A DNA stretch of 64,000 bases from Gaeumannomyces sp. JS-464 (Eukaryota; Ascomycota; Sordariomycetes; Magnaporthales; Magnaporthaceae): NCBI GenBank assembly GCA_002197995.1, contig NGZR01000001.1, positions 13,225,501 through 13,289,500 of the forward strand, read 5' to 3'. This document shows, piece by piece, positions 11,486 through 23,155 of this stretch. Position 1 is the first letter of the stretch; every line of letters begins with the position of its first letter. Both the position numbers and the translations under genes were made by a program. The notes below the pieces were generated by a model. The model was given only the letters and a program-made list of their open reading frames with translations, was not told the DNA's origin and did no database searches.

Positions 11486-12740
11486 CTATGTGGATATCCA
11501 TCGAGCAGGCCGACACAGCCGCCCGTCCTGCGTCAGCCTTCCGTCCGCCGTGCGCACCTCCCAGTCCTCGCTTCCGACCGCCGTGGGCGCCCAGAACAGA
11601 CCCCACGGGTCCAGGTCCCGCCTGACCCGCAGCAGTCGGGGGTAGACGTCGAGCCCGTAAAAATTGTCCTGCCAACCTGGCTCGAGCGAGTCGCCCTCGT
11701 TGATGTAGGCACCCCCGCCCGGCGTCGCCGCCCTGATGGCGCCAGAGTACTTCACAACCCGCTCGTTGGCCGCCCGGAACTCGGCAGACGATAGGTCCGC
11801 CAGCGCTGTCGGGTCCTGCACCGACGCGTGCATGGCCGCCGCCCGCCACCCCGCCGAGACCGAGTTGGGCGGCACAACGGGCATGCCCACCGTCGCCGGG
11901 TCCGTATTCATCAGGAGCCCGTGGAACGTGTAGCCGCCATCCTCGACGCTCGCTCTCACAGCTGCCATGGCGCGCCCAAATCCCGCCTCGTCAGCCCACA
12001 GCGATCGCGGCCACAGTCTCGACGCGTACCGGAGGTTCCCCAGGCTATCGCCCGTGCCGCCGCGCCGTGACGCGTACGGACGGGGCTGGGCCGGCAGGCG
12101 GTTCGTGATGTTGACGCCCGCCGCCTGCAGACTACGGAACAGCGGCGCGAGCAGGTCAAAGACTTGCTGCGGAGTTTTGCCCGGGAACGATATGCCCGGC
12201 TGAAGCTGTAGGTGTCGTTGCCCTGGCTGCGGATGTAGTTGAAGTCGACACCGTTGGCGAGCCCGACGTTGATGCCGAACATGAAGTAGGCGTTGATACC
12301 CCGCCAGAACGTCTCCTTGTCTACCACAGTTCCGGACGTCCCGGTCGTTTGCCATTGCAGCTGGACCCCGGCAATGCTGATGGGTGCGTGCGCTTTGAAG
12401 ACGGCCGAGGTCACGATGCCGAAACATCTGACGCCGCTGCCGCGGAGCGCCCAGAAGAGATCAGTGTTGTGCGTCCCATTTGCGGTGACGAAGCTGCCGT
12501 CCGCAGTCACGACGTTTAGCTCCACGACCTGGTCGGCGCCAAGGCCGAACCTAGACGTGATGGTCGTGTGCCCGCCGCCCAGCATCCAGCCTCCCACACC
12601 GCCGACTGTGTTGCAACCCGGCGCCGTGATGGTAATGTTGTGGTCCACCATCAGATTCGACATCTCCCACGCCTCGATCCCAGACCCGAGCTGGATGGCT
12701 CTGCCGCTGTAAAAAGTCAAGTCATAGCTTGGTACAGCTA
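11486..12740 (-). pseudogene. Berberine-bridge-type FAD-linked oxidase, 5' end removed by a transposon
   Basis: From the right, the reading gives the PCMH-type FAD-binding part (YSGRAIQLGSGIEAWE, then GGVGGWMLGGGHTTITSRFG, GLGADQVVELNVVTADG). The C-terminal BBE block follows (AYINEGDSLEPGWQDNFYG, DPWGLFWAPTAVGSEDWEV), ending at a TAG at 11486-11488. Relatives oxidise or cyclise small molecules with bicovalent FAD in secretory compartments. The first 100 or so residues, including the signal peptide and the His-bearing loop for covalent FAD, are absent. The homology stops at a TA dinucleotide (12739-12740), where a Tc1/mariner-like terminal repeat begins. The ATG that could be read just beyond (MDGDFLTV) is encoded by transposon DNA. 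There is also a one-base-deletion type frameshift at about 12196-12206. It is certainly non-functional as drawn. Confidence 0.85.
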
Positions 12741-12770
12741 CTGTCAAAAAGTCTCCGTCCACCCCACCTT
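12741..12770. mobile_element. Tc1/mariner-like terminal inverted repeat at the truncated oxidase
   Basis: The sequence CTGTCAAAAAGTCTCCGTCC followed by ACCCCACC begins right after a TA. It closely resembles the terminal repeats of the Tc1-like element at 56844-58219 (GTGTTAAAAAGTTTCCGT...ACCCCAC). It marks the border between the GC-normal island and the AT-rich block. The opposite end of this element was not found. Confidence 0.7.
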
Positions 12771-14132
12771 AATAAAAACGCGTCACGTCACGTATCCAAA
12801 CCCTCCCCTTTCTTTTTTCTTCTATAACTTCGCCAAATGTCGGCCGCTGTGCGTGCTTTTAGGCTTAGTCTGTTTTTTGCATTTTACAGTTTCGCATTTC
12901 CCCCAGTCGAATGTTTTTGTAACATATAGTATAAGGTACCGTTCGTTAAGTTTAAAAGTTGCGGCGAATTTGTTAATGTGAGTTAGTTTTTACCGTGGTA
13001 ATTGGAACGCTAATCGTGGTTTAACTTTAGGCTTGTTCCCAAATCGTTATGGGAAAAAGTCGTATTTAAGCTTGGGCTTTAAGTGAAATTTGCATCCTTT
13101 GTAAATGCATTTTGCCTAAAATAAATATAAATGTTTAAAGTGTGTTATACTGGCATTAGGATGGTCCTAAAAGTGCGACGCAGGCCCTTTTTGGCAATTC
13201 GCATTTTTAAACCGACTGTTTGCATATTTAACTTCCTAATAATCGTTAAATTAAAATAGTGGCTGGTTATCGTTTTTTTTTAGCTGGGGTGGCGTGGCAT
13301 AATGGTCCGTTAGGGTGCTTTAAAACGTTAAATAGCGTAAAAACGCGTTACTTTTTCCAGTTTTCCTGGGTGTTATAAAACAAGGGTACTAAGGGTTCAG
13401 CGGTAGCGTTATCGTTTAGTTTTTCCGCACGTTTTCAAAATTAGGCGCTTTTAACGTTTTAGTTTACTTTAATATCGATATTTAAGTCGCTATTTTCCCG
13501 AAGGAGGTGGGTTTAGCTTAGCGGCTTTTTTTTTCGATTTTTTCCTTTTTTCGAGCTGTTAGTTTGGTACACCTTTTAGGCTTAGCGAAAAGTGGCGTTA
13601 TTTTCCTTTTCCAATTTTATAGGGCTAAAAACAACGCGGGATTCCCTTCCGCTATTATATTCGAATTTGGTAACTTTAAGCATAGCGATATTTCGTTCTT
13701 TTTTAAAATACCATTTGGTAGTTTTTTTTATCTAATTAGTATATAATGCATAGCTTATTACCGTAACACGTTTAACTAAGCGTTAACCCGGGATATAACT
13801 CGTTTTATATTAAGCTTTTTTGCGTTCGTCGAAAGTTAATTACTTAACGGTTATTATTTCGTTAAAAATAGTTTATTTTAACGTAACCGGTTTAGCCGCA
13901 TTTAAAGCATATCCCGTTTTTTAAGTTTTGCTTTTGTTTTTTGCTATTTTTATTATTAGTATATGTAACCCTCGTATTAAAGTTTATAAAGTTTAAACTC
14001 GCTTTATAAACCGTGGTTAATTATTATTTAACCTTTTTTTAATTGGCTTTGTTATTTTATACTATGTTTTTAAAACCATATCTTTTTTTTGCTGCTATTC
14101 GTATAATTAATCGCTAATGCGAATTGCATTTT
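12771..14132. mobile_element. RIP-mutated transposon remnant, unclassified
   Basis: GC-normal until about 12860, then AT-rich with the CpA/TpG-poor, TpA-rich bias of RIP. It may be the body of the element whose terminal repeat starts at 12741. No transposase motif could be read on either strand. The Gypsy element begins at 14133. Confidence 0.5.
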
Positions 14133-14411
14133 TGTCACGGGGTAAGCCGAAAGCCTGTACGAGGTAATTACGATAACCGTAAACGGTGATTAGGGTTAAA
14201 GGCCTATATGCTATAGGTAAATACGACAACTTTAGCTTATTTCGGCAATTTAAGAATTGCTTTTTACAAGTGCCTAAGTAGCGTGGCCCCCCCTGGGCCC
14301 CCTGTCACGTGCTTGGGTGCTTTAAGCCTTTACGTAGCTCGGGCCCGTAAACAAGGCTAAGGCTTTTTGCTATAGCGGTAACCCGCTATTATTGCGGCGA
14401 GCCTTTTTACA
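14133..14411 (-). repeat. Gypsy LTR, left copy (3' LTR of the element)
   Basis: Begins TGTCACGGGGTAAGCC and ends TTTTTACA in plus orientation. It aligns along its length with 22875-23155. It includes a GC-rich core (GTGGCCCCCCCTGGGCCCCC) that escaped mutation. Confidence 0.85.
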
Positions 14412-14999
14412 TTGTCCCCCTTTTAGGGCACTAACGTTTCGGCAATGCCTATTGGCGAAATGGTCGCGTTAAAGTTTAGTTAGTTTATAGCGAGTTAACG
14501 GGCAGGCCAAATTTGTTAATGCCTTTACCATTTGGGGTAAATGGTTTTTTGGTAATGTAAAAGTGCGAATAGCTTTTTTTAATAGGTGCCAGTGAGGTTT
14601 ATAAGATTTTAATGGCGTTTTCGGTAGCGTTGGCCGTATAAGGCCAGCGACGGTTAAGGTAAGAACGGTTTTGCCGGTAAACCTTTTTGTTTTCTTTCCG
14701 GCCGGCCGGCGTTGTTTTCCTTCCTTTTAACAATACAATTAATAGCGACGATCAAACGCCGCTAATTGTTACTTTGTTCCCTTTGCTTTCGCATTGCTTA
14801 TTTGCCTATAAGGCTCGCGCTTTTAGCGCACTAAAGCTTGCGTTTGCTTTTTAAAATTAGCGTTTCCTTTTTTTTCCCGCAATTTTTTTGCGCTTTTTAC
14901 TTAGCCCGGATTTAGGCTTTTTCTAGCTGCGGTCGCGGTTTCGATTACGCTTAATTACGCTTTCTTTTCCAATTACGGTCGCGGTTATACGTTTTTGTC

Positions 15000-17850
15000 C
15001 TTCTTTTCGGCTTGCTCGTTTCGAGCGTGCGTTAACCCGATTTTGCTGCAAAATTATGTTTTACAACGCTACCGCTAACGAGGCATTTCGCCGTTGCCTT
15101 TTCGCTTTTAATAATGCGGAACGGGCGATCGTAATTAGCTTTACGAAAGAAAGCTTTTATTATTTTGCCAATTATAGCATTTTTAAAAAAGTTCGTTTTT
15201 TTTTTGCTATTTCGCTTCCCGGTTTAGTTTTAGTTTGGATTTTCGAAATACCTTCGTTATTAACATACCTCGTTAGCGTTACTCGTTGGTTTAACAAATT
15301 TAACGATTTCGCTAATAAAAAGCATCGTTTCGCTTTGCGTTTTTTTGCAAAAAAAAACCGTTAGCGAGTTTAAATTGCTTTTATTACCGGTACGGTGGCT
15401 TTTAATAATGTTCGACGCCGTTTTCCTTATAGCAATTGTTATATAACCGACTTTTTTCGAAATGGGACGCATTTTAAACACGACCTAATATGTACCACCG
15501 GCATTATTAAAGCAAGCCGCTGCTTCCGGTGCATTTACCGGGGTTAAACTTATCGTTTTTTATTTCGGGGTTTTTTTTTAACATCGATTTAGGTTTATTA
15601 AAAATATGCTAATAAATGTATAGTAATTTACTAAGTTTTTTAATAAGCCTATTACGCGGTTTCGCCCTTTTTAATTTATTTTTATAAGAAAACCTTTATG
15701 GTTTTTCCGTTACGATTTATTTTTCGACTTATTATAGTTTTTTTTTATTTTATTGCCGATAATGGTCGAACTTTTATTAAATCCGCTTTTTTAACTCCCG
15801 TAAAATTTTTGCATCGCTATTTTTTTTAAAAATTCGACGATTATAACTCGTACCATTTCCTAACGTTTCGAAATTTACTTATAAATGTTTAATATTACCG
15901 GTTGCTCGCGAAAAGGCGTGCGTTTGCGGCGTATTCGGAAATGCACATTCGGCACGCTTTTTATAGCGAATTTGCCGAGGTTAACAAAATGCTAGCTCGG
16001 ATAGGCCAGTTTATTTTTCGAGGTTAAATTTCGGTTATAACTCGCGTTAATTGGGGATTGCGTTTCGTGCTTTTTTACGATATCGTGTTTAACCCGGCTA
16101 TTAACGGTATCCGTTTTTTCCAGCTTTCGAAATTATAATAAAAGGTTTTTAATAAAGGTTAAACTTTCGACTTTTTAAACGAAAAGTTTAAAAAAGGTTT
16201 AAATTGCGAAGTGGAAATTAAGTTTAATAACGTATTATTATTCGTCGATATTAACGGTAACCCGACTTTATATTAAATCGCTAAAATTTAAATCGTGGTT
16301 CGATTTACCGATAACTCGGAATTTAAAAAGGGAAATAATGGTAATAAAAACTTTTTTATTAAAACGCGGTCGTTAAACGTTAAATAATAGCTAAAGATTT
16401 TTCGGCGGCTTTAAACTTTCATTTTTTTTTCTTTTTTACTTTCCACTTTTTTTTAACCCCGAAATAAAGTTATTTTATTTGCGGTACGTTTTGCGCTTTT
16501 TTTTTAAATAGTTTTTAATTAGCTTTTATACGTTATTTAAATGTTTTTTTGGTTTTTATATATTGTATTTTGCCGGCCATTTTGCCCATTTTATTAAAAA
16601 CGAGCGGGATTCGTTTTACTTTTGCATATTAACCACGTTTTTTACTTTTTACTTTTCGGTTTCCTTTTTTAAATTTAAAAAGGCGGAATTGGAAACCCGA
16701 AGTTTAAAATCGTTTTACAACTTTAATAAAGCGACGGAAAAAACGTTATATAATCGATTATATTTGGCCGGAAATTAAACTTTATAAGTAAAGCTTTTTA
16801 CCTTTTTTACAATAAGCATACGAATATATATGGGTGCGAGTTTACGCTTTTTTGCTTTAAATCGAAAGTTTCGAATAAATAATTTAACGATTTGCCTTTT
16901 TTAATATTTTTAAAATTATCGTTTTTAGTTGTAATACCGGCGTTAAGCTTTTACTATTTAAGCATAATTCGTCCGCATATCGGCTTTAACTTAACGAATA
17001 TAATGCAACTTTTTTAGCATTTTTTAAACTTTGGTTTTTTTTAAATTTGCTATAACCTTATATATATATGGGTTAAAACCATATAAAGTTTCGAAAAAGC
17101 TAATTTTAATAGTTTTGTGCTTTGCGTTATTATAAGCGAATTCGGCTTTATATAATACCGTTATTTAACCGAACTTTTCCCGGTTAATAAACGTTCGCAA
17201 ATAATGCGTTAACGTTTGGTAAATACGTTTAATTTAACCGTCGGTTTAAAAATGGAACGCAATGGACAACCGACGGGCGAATTAAAGCGCTTTTTTTACT
17301 TAATTTAAAAATAACTAATAAATAGCGAGTTTTAATTATTTACAATGCTTTTGGAAATGCCGAATTAGCATTTAACGTATTACTATAGCATTTAAATAAA
17401 GGAAAAAGCCGAAATTGTTTTCCGTACGGGGATAAATTTAACGTATTTAGTAAAACGGTTTATTATTATAAGCATTGCATTATACGTTTAGCTTATAAAC
17501 GTTAAGCATTTTAGTAATTTTGTAATAAATTTAAATTAATTTTTTAAAAAAGGTATTTAAATAATAAAAATGGTTAAAATTCGTTATAAAATTTATGCTT
17601 TAACATTTTCGTTTTTTAGCATGCTTAATAAAAGCGAACGTATTTCGCGATATTTTTATCCACGTTTTTTTAATAAAATTTACGTTTAATTAGTTTTACC
17701 ATTTTATATATTTCAAAATGCTTTGCTCGAAAATCGTTATAATATTATGCTATAATTTAGGCTCGAAATGCTTTTTAAACGGGAATTACCAAACGTTTCC
17801 GGAAATATAAAACTCCGTTTTTATTTATATAATATCCTTTATAAAAGTTT
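15000..17850 (-). pseudogene. Gypsy integrase region
   Basis: Starting at about 17850 on the minus strand the reading runs GVLYFRKRLVIPV, then a degraded H2C2 zinc-binding region (DFRAKHFEIYKMVKLIKRKF, then AKYVRFY.AC.KTKTLKHK). This is recognisable as the integrase N-terminal domain of Ty3/Gypsy elements. Several His, Cys and Gln codons have become Tyr or stop through C-to-T changes. The core and C-terminal part further left are too mutated to read, so the lower boundary is approximate. Confidence 0.6.
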
Positions 17851-17884
17851 CGGCTTTTCCTAACCTTATCGCCTTTTATAAACG

Positions 17885-18335
17885 GCATTGTAGCTTTGCA
17901 CGGCATCGCGATTTTACGCGGTATAGCGCTAATACGCCGTTTCGCTTTTCTCGGCGGTTTTGTAGCTTTGCACGGTATCGCGTTTTTACACGGCATCGTT
18001 TTTTTTCGACGGCGTCGTGCTTTTACACGGCATCGCGTTTTTACGCGGCATTGCGTTTCGATACGGCATTGCTTTTTCCGGCGGCATCGCGGTTTTGCGC
18101 GGGTATCGCGGCTTTGCGCAACATCGCGGCTTTGCGCGGCATCGCTCCTTTTGGCGGCATTGCGATTTTACACGGCATCGCGACTTTATATAATATTGTT
18201 TATTTTAACGGCATTACGGCTTCGCGTGATATCGCTTTTTTCGACGGCATCGCGGTTGCACGCGGCTTTACGTTTTTGCGTAACATCGCTTTTTTTAACG
18301 GCATTACGGTTTCGCGCGGTATTACTTTTACGAAC
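17885..18335. repeat. Degenerate tandem array, unit about 18-21 bp (CGGCATCGCG core)
   Basis: About 20 or more imperfect copies of a unit such as ACGGCATCGCGNTTTTGC. They stand out as GC-rich inside AT-rich surroundings. On the minus strand the units read in frame as RDAV/MPCK/SRDA-type hexapeptides. They lead directly into the integrase start, so they code for a repetitive linker between RNase H and integrase. Unit length drifts between copies. Confidence 0.75.
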
Positions 18336-19299
18336 GGGTTAATCTTTTAAAATCCCGGCACCGTTTTTTACTAAAGCACGCAATGCGATAACCTTTTGGT
18401 TTTGCGTTTGCAACCGTTTAACTAATTGGTATATTACTCGGTTTAGTTCGTTAATTTTAGCCGTTTCGTTTTTTATTAATTCGATAATAACAAAACGAAA
18501 AAGCAGTTAGTTATAAATAACGCTCCCAGTTTTAAGCTTTTTTGCTAGCAGTTTTTTTTTGCCCGAGATTAAACTATCGCTAACCTTTTTGGATTATTTT
18601 TTAAGCTAAGCTTTATTTATTATTTTCGTTTTTTTACGCGAGTAAAAGCTGCGATAGGAATTTATATAGCCATTTGCAATTTAAACCGTAAAAATTGGTT
18701 ATTTTTGGCGACTTTTAAACGTGCTCGTTTTAGGCGAGGTTTTAACGGTATTTGCTTTTCGTTTTTCCTTTTTATAAAGGCATTAACCCGGAATAAATAG
18801 TTTAAAAGGTCGACGTTATAATTACTTTTTTTTAAGCGGGCGCATTGCCTTTTTTGCGGGTCGCGGCCCGAATTAAAATTATTTTTGCAATTTAAACATA
18901 TTATTTTATAATATTTAAGCAATTTTTTTTAATTGTTAATGCAACGATTTGTTAAATTAATTTACCTGGCAAATGCGGTAGCAAATTTAATTTAACCGCG
19001 AGTAATAGGACGACGTTTTCGTATATAATTTTTCCTTTTATATAATTTAGCCTTTTGGATAAACCATTCGCGGGGTTAGTTTTGCCCGACTTATATTCGA
19101 TATTAAAATTAAATTGGGATAATCGGTACATTTATCGCGCTAGTTTATTTCGAAGGTTTTTAACCGGGGTTTGGATTACTTTTTTTAACGCTTAATAGTT
19201 CGTTAAAACGGTAAACATTTTGGATGCGTTTTTTAAATACTAGCGCTAATATTCGAAGGATTTAATAATGGCCAGTAATTTTTGCTATTTTATAACCCA

Positions 19300-20600
19300 C
19301 TTTTGCTTTGCGTTTGTTAATTTGCGGGAGTAAAAAGCTATAAGGTGTTATCGCTTATCCGTTAGTTAAAATAGGATGCTAAAAATGGCTTTAGTAAAAG
19401 CGTTCGTTTTTATTCGTATTTTTTTAGTTAGGTTTTAATGCTTAAAAATTGTCGCGTTTTTAAACGCCGTTTTAAGCCTTTTAAAAGTTCGGGCTATTGC
19501 GGGTGGCTAATCGAACATTCTTTTTTTTTTCCCATTTTAATTGCTTTTTAATAGCTTTATTATCGAAACGACTATTCGGGAATAGCTAAAAATAAATTTA
19601 CGATAAAAGTTTGCGAATTTTAAAAATATTTAAACATTTTTATAAAATTTTAAAAATATTTATTTTTAAATCGCTTTAATGCGTTTAGGGTTTATAAAAA
19701 CACTTTCCCGAAATACGCGAAATTTTAAAAATTTAACGTGATTTTTAAAAAACTCGCATTTGGATTGCTTCGCGTACAGCTCGTATAATCGAAATTTATT
19801 TAAAATTTGTTTTATATATTGCTCGTGTTTTTTTTTTTTTTAAAAAAATATAATAATATCGTTAAGGTATATTACGTAAATGTAATTAATAAAGTTTGTT
19901 AATGTTTAATGCATGTAAATTTAAAAAGTAAACGAGGCGTTGGTTAATTTAAATGGCATTACGGTATATTTAAATAGCTTATATTTGGTACGGAATGCTA
20001 TTTTCCATTTGTTTTTTAATCGAATGCAAATGCGATAATAAGCGTTTCGTAAGTCCAATTTGAAAAACTATTTGGCTTTCGCTAACTTATTTATTAAATC
20101 GGATATAAAAGGCAATAAATAGCGGTTTTTGCGAGTAATTCGGTTTAAAACTCGATAGTTGATATATAAACGCAAAAATCCGTTTTTTTTAAATACGAAT
20201 AGCATTGGAAAGCCCGCGTTTGCTTTTAAAAGAGTAATCCTTTTTAACGCGAGGTTTTCCTCGAAGTACTTTTTTAATACTACTGCTTATTTTTTTAAAA
20301 TTAGGTATAAGGCTTTTATAAAAAGCTTAGCTCCTTTTTTTTAGTTTAATAATATGCTCGGCTTTTTTTAATAGCGGGAGCTTTTTCGCCTTCGTGTTAA
20401 AAAACACGTCGATATATGCTTATAATCGAAAGTCGAACGGCTTTATTAACTTTTCCTCGTTTTCCTCGTTTAACGTAGGAATTGCCGGCTCGTAAATGCT
20501 TAGTTAATGGTAAGCGGCTATTATATATCCTATTACCGCTTTCGTAAGCTAAACCTAATATGTTAAAAACCCTACCGTTATAACGGCAGTTTATTCGTTT
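19300..20600 (-). pseudogene. Gypsy reverse transcriptase, catalytic Asp lost
   Basis: The minus strand reads FINYIYVIYLNDIIIFF at about 19840-19890. The YLND box (19858-19869) corresponds to the YLDD catalytic motif, with GAC changed to AAC, a G-to-A change of the RIP type. Borders are approximate because stops are frequent. Confidence 0.7.
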
Positions 20601-21033
20601 AACTCGGGCATTTGGGCGGTATTAAACTTTTACAATTGGTTAACATTAAATAAGTTAATACCTTTTCCTGCTATCGTCGGGTATTTTAAAAAAATGTCCG
20701 AAACGTTGGCGCTTTTTCGAATAGCGTAAAAAAGCGCCGTAATATCCCGCTTTCGGCCTTTGCTATTTTGTGCTTTTAACGTAATTTAATACGCTTTATA
20801 GCATTTAATAAGCGCGCTTTGCACGCCGATTAGTTCGAGTAATAGCATATATGCTTTTAAAATTTTATGCTTCCGAACGAACTTATAATTTACTATATTC
20901 GCCGTTGCGCTTATATTAAAGTTTACTAGCATTTTAATTGGTCGTTTTATAATTTAAACATTTACGCCCGTCCGAAATAAATAATTATGCCTTTTTATAT
21001 TTAAAATATTAAAACCGCGAAAGTAAAGGTTAC

Positions 21034-22500
21034 CTAACGGTTAAACTCGTTTCCCGATTCGGAATTTAAGTCGGATTGCGACCGGTAGTTCTCGTTTCGC
21101 GTTAAAACGCGCTCGTTTTTATTACTATCGTTAGTGGCGCGGTTATAATCGAATTTCTTATCGTTAAAATAATAAGCGTCGATTGCTTTTACCTTTTTAA
21201 GTTTAAAATAGCAATCGGCCGCCCAATGGCTTAACTGTCCGCAATTGTTACAATTGCCGGGCTTTTGGCCCAAATGGTTTGGTTTTCCGGCTTTACCGTT
21301 ATAACTTAACGACTGTTTCGCTTAAAGCGTGCTGGATTTGGAAAAACGAAAGTTTCCCGTTTTTTGGTCGTAATAGCGGGAGTTTTGCCGTTTCGAGTCG
21401 GAGCGGCGCGAATCGTCCCGTTTTTTATATCGGCGCTTTTCCCGCCGATTTAAACGTCCGTTTTTATCGTCCCTTTTTTAGGCCTAATACCCGGATATTC
21501 GTTGCTTTTAATAGGACTTTTAATAAGGACGATAATCGAACGTTTTTGCGTTAAATTTGCTTTTTTTTACGGCCCATTTCCTTTTCGCGGCATTAGCGAC
21601 GTTCCAAAAAGTGTTTTAATTAGTTTGCGCGTTTGCCACTAATTTATCCTGCAGCTAGTTTTACAAGTAAAAGGAAAACTTTTTCGATAGTCGAAATAAC
21701 TGTTAAAAGTCCGTTTATAAGGTTTTAAGTTCGATTTTTTAAATTAATATTTGCCATTTAATTAAAAATAATACCGGGAAATCGTAATATTTTTAATGTA
21801 ATTGCTTATAAATAATTTAGCTTTAATAAATTTAAATGGTTAAATTTACTCGTTTTTTTTCCAAATAGTTAACGAAATTAATTTACGTTTACTATTGGAA
21901 TTGCGTGGATTTATATAACCTTTCCGCATAGGTTTTCCAATTTGTAATTACCTCGTAATACAATTAAAACATTATTTAAATAACTTGCATTTATTTAAAG
22001 ATTTTATTATATAGCGCGTTTTTTTCGCTAATATTTTAAATTCAATTTCGGATTTCCGAAAAGGAAACGTAAAATTTTAAAATTTTTACGTTATATTTTG
22101 GAAGTTTCGTATAACGGGTAAAAGGTGTGTAATTTTTATCCTTAACGAAAAGGACTTTTTTAAAAAGGTTAGCAAATTGTAAATTGCCGTTTTAAAAGTT
22201 TTACGTATTACGGTTGCGGTTTTTCGGGAAATGTAAACGCCGGTCCGCTAAAAGTTCCCGTTTTTTTTTGCCCCGGTAACTGTAATACGATGCCCCCAAA
22301 GCGCGAAATTCCGCGCGTCGGGTAAAACGCGAAAGATTACGAAAATAAAGCTAATTGCGTTTTAAAAAGCGGGCTCCACGCGTAATTAGCTCCTTTTAAC
22401 GGTACTTCCGATAGCGTTCCTCTTTATACCTATGTTTCGGTGGCCCGTAAGTTTAACGCGATCGTTTCGCGGCTTTTAACGAAATCCGGTCGCAACGGTC
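21034..22500 (-). pseudogene. Gypsy gag with CCHC zinc knuckle
   Basis: The readable C-terminal part at 21034-21273 holds CNNCGQLSHWAADC, a standard CX2CX4HX4C knuckle. Upstream on the minus strand lies a Lys/Arg-rich stretch (RLNRREKRRYKKRDD), as usual for retroelement Gag. The N-terminal start is not determined. Confidence 0.7.
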
Positions 22501-22874
22501 GCTATAAATTCGGTTATCGTCGGTTTTATTACGAACGTGGTCGTTTTTAGGGGTGTCGTTTTGGCTCGACTTTTTTAATAGGGAGGTAAGCGGATTCGAA
22601 GCGTAGCTTCGCTTTCGGGAGCTACGATGCATTTGGTTTATAAGGTTTTCTAAAGCGTAATTACCTCCCTGTTTAAAAAGGTTTCGAAGTCCTTCCTCGA
22701 GCTTCGAAGGAATCGCGGGTTAACGACGTGCTATTTACGAGCGAGTAATGGGTCGCGCTAAAGCACGGGGCAGCGGCTTTCCTTAAATTGCCGTACCCGG
22801 CGTCGTATTCGATTAACCGTTTGCGTTTATAATAAACGGCTCGTATTTCCAAAAGGATGGTAAAAGCTAAAAAA

Positions 22875-23155
22875 TATTACGAGGTAAGCCGAAGGCTTAT
22901 ACGAGGTGATTACGATAACCGTAAACGGTGATTAGGGGTTAAAAGCCTATATTGCTATAAGGTAAATACGACAATTTTAGCTTGTTCCGGCAATTTGGGA
23001 ATTGCTTTTTACAAGCTGCCTAAGTAGCGTGGCCCCCTGGGCCCCCTGTTACGTGCCTGGGTGTTTTAGGCTTTTACGTGGCTCGGGCCCGTAAACAGGG
23101 CTAAGGCTTTTTGCTGTGGCGGTGGCCCGCCATTATCGCGGCGAGCCTTTTTACA
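22875..23155 (-). repeat. Gypsy LTR, right copy (5' LTR of the element)
   Basis: Pairs with 14133-14411. It begins TATTACGAGGTAAGCC, where the first TG has become TA, and ends TTTTTACA. Differences from the other copy are mostly C/T and G/A. Confidence 0.85.

Larger units (their letters stand above)
14133..23155 (-). mobile_element. Ty3/Gypsy LTR retrotransposon, RIP-mutated
   Basis: About 9.0 kb bounded by two similar direct repeats of 279 and 281 bp. Coding order on the minus strand is gag (21034-22500), RT (about 19300-20600), RNase H, a repeat-coded linker (17885-18335) and integrase (from about 17850 downwards). The tract next to the left LTR reads AAAAGGGGGACAA on the minus strand, a good polypurine tract, which confirms the orientation. 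The LTRs run TGT...ACA. Dense TAA/TAG stops and D-to-N changes show RIP inactivation. The flanks (ATTTT and TTAAA) do not match, so no target duplication is visible. Recombination or loss is possible. Confidence 0.85.

Noticed and set aside
17885..18335. Regular short repeats that might be a CRISPR array
   Set aside because: Units are contiguous and degenerate with no constant repeat-spacer spacing. The host is a eukaryote, and the units read as a peptide repeat in Gypsy pol.
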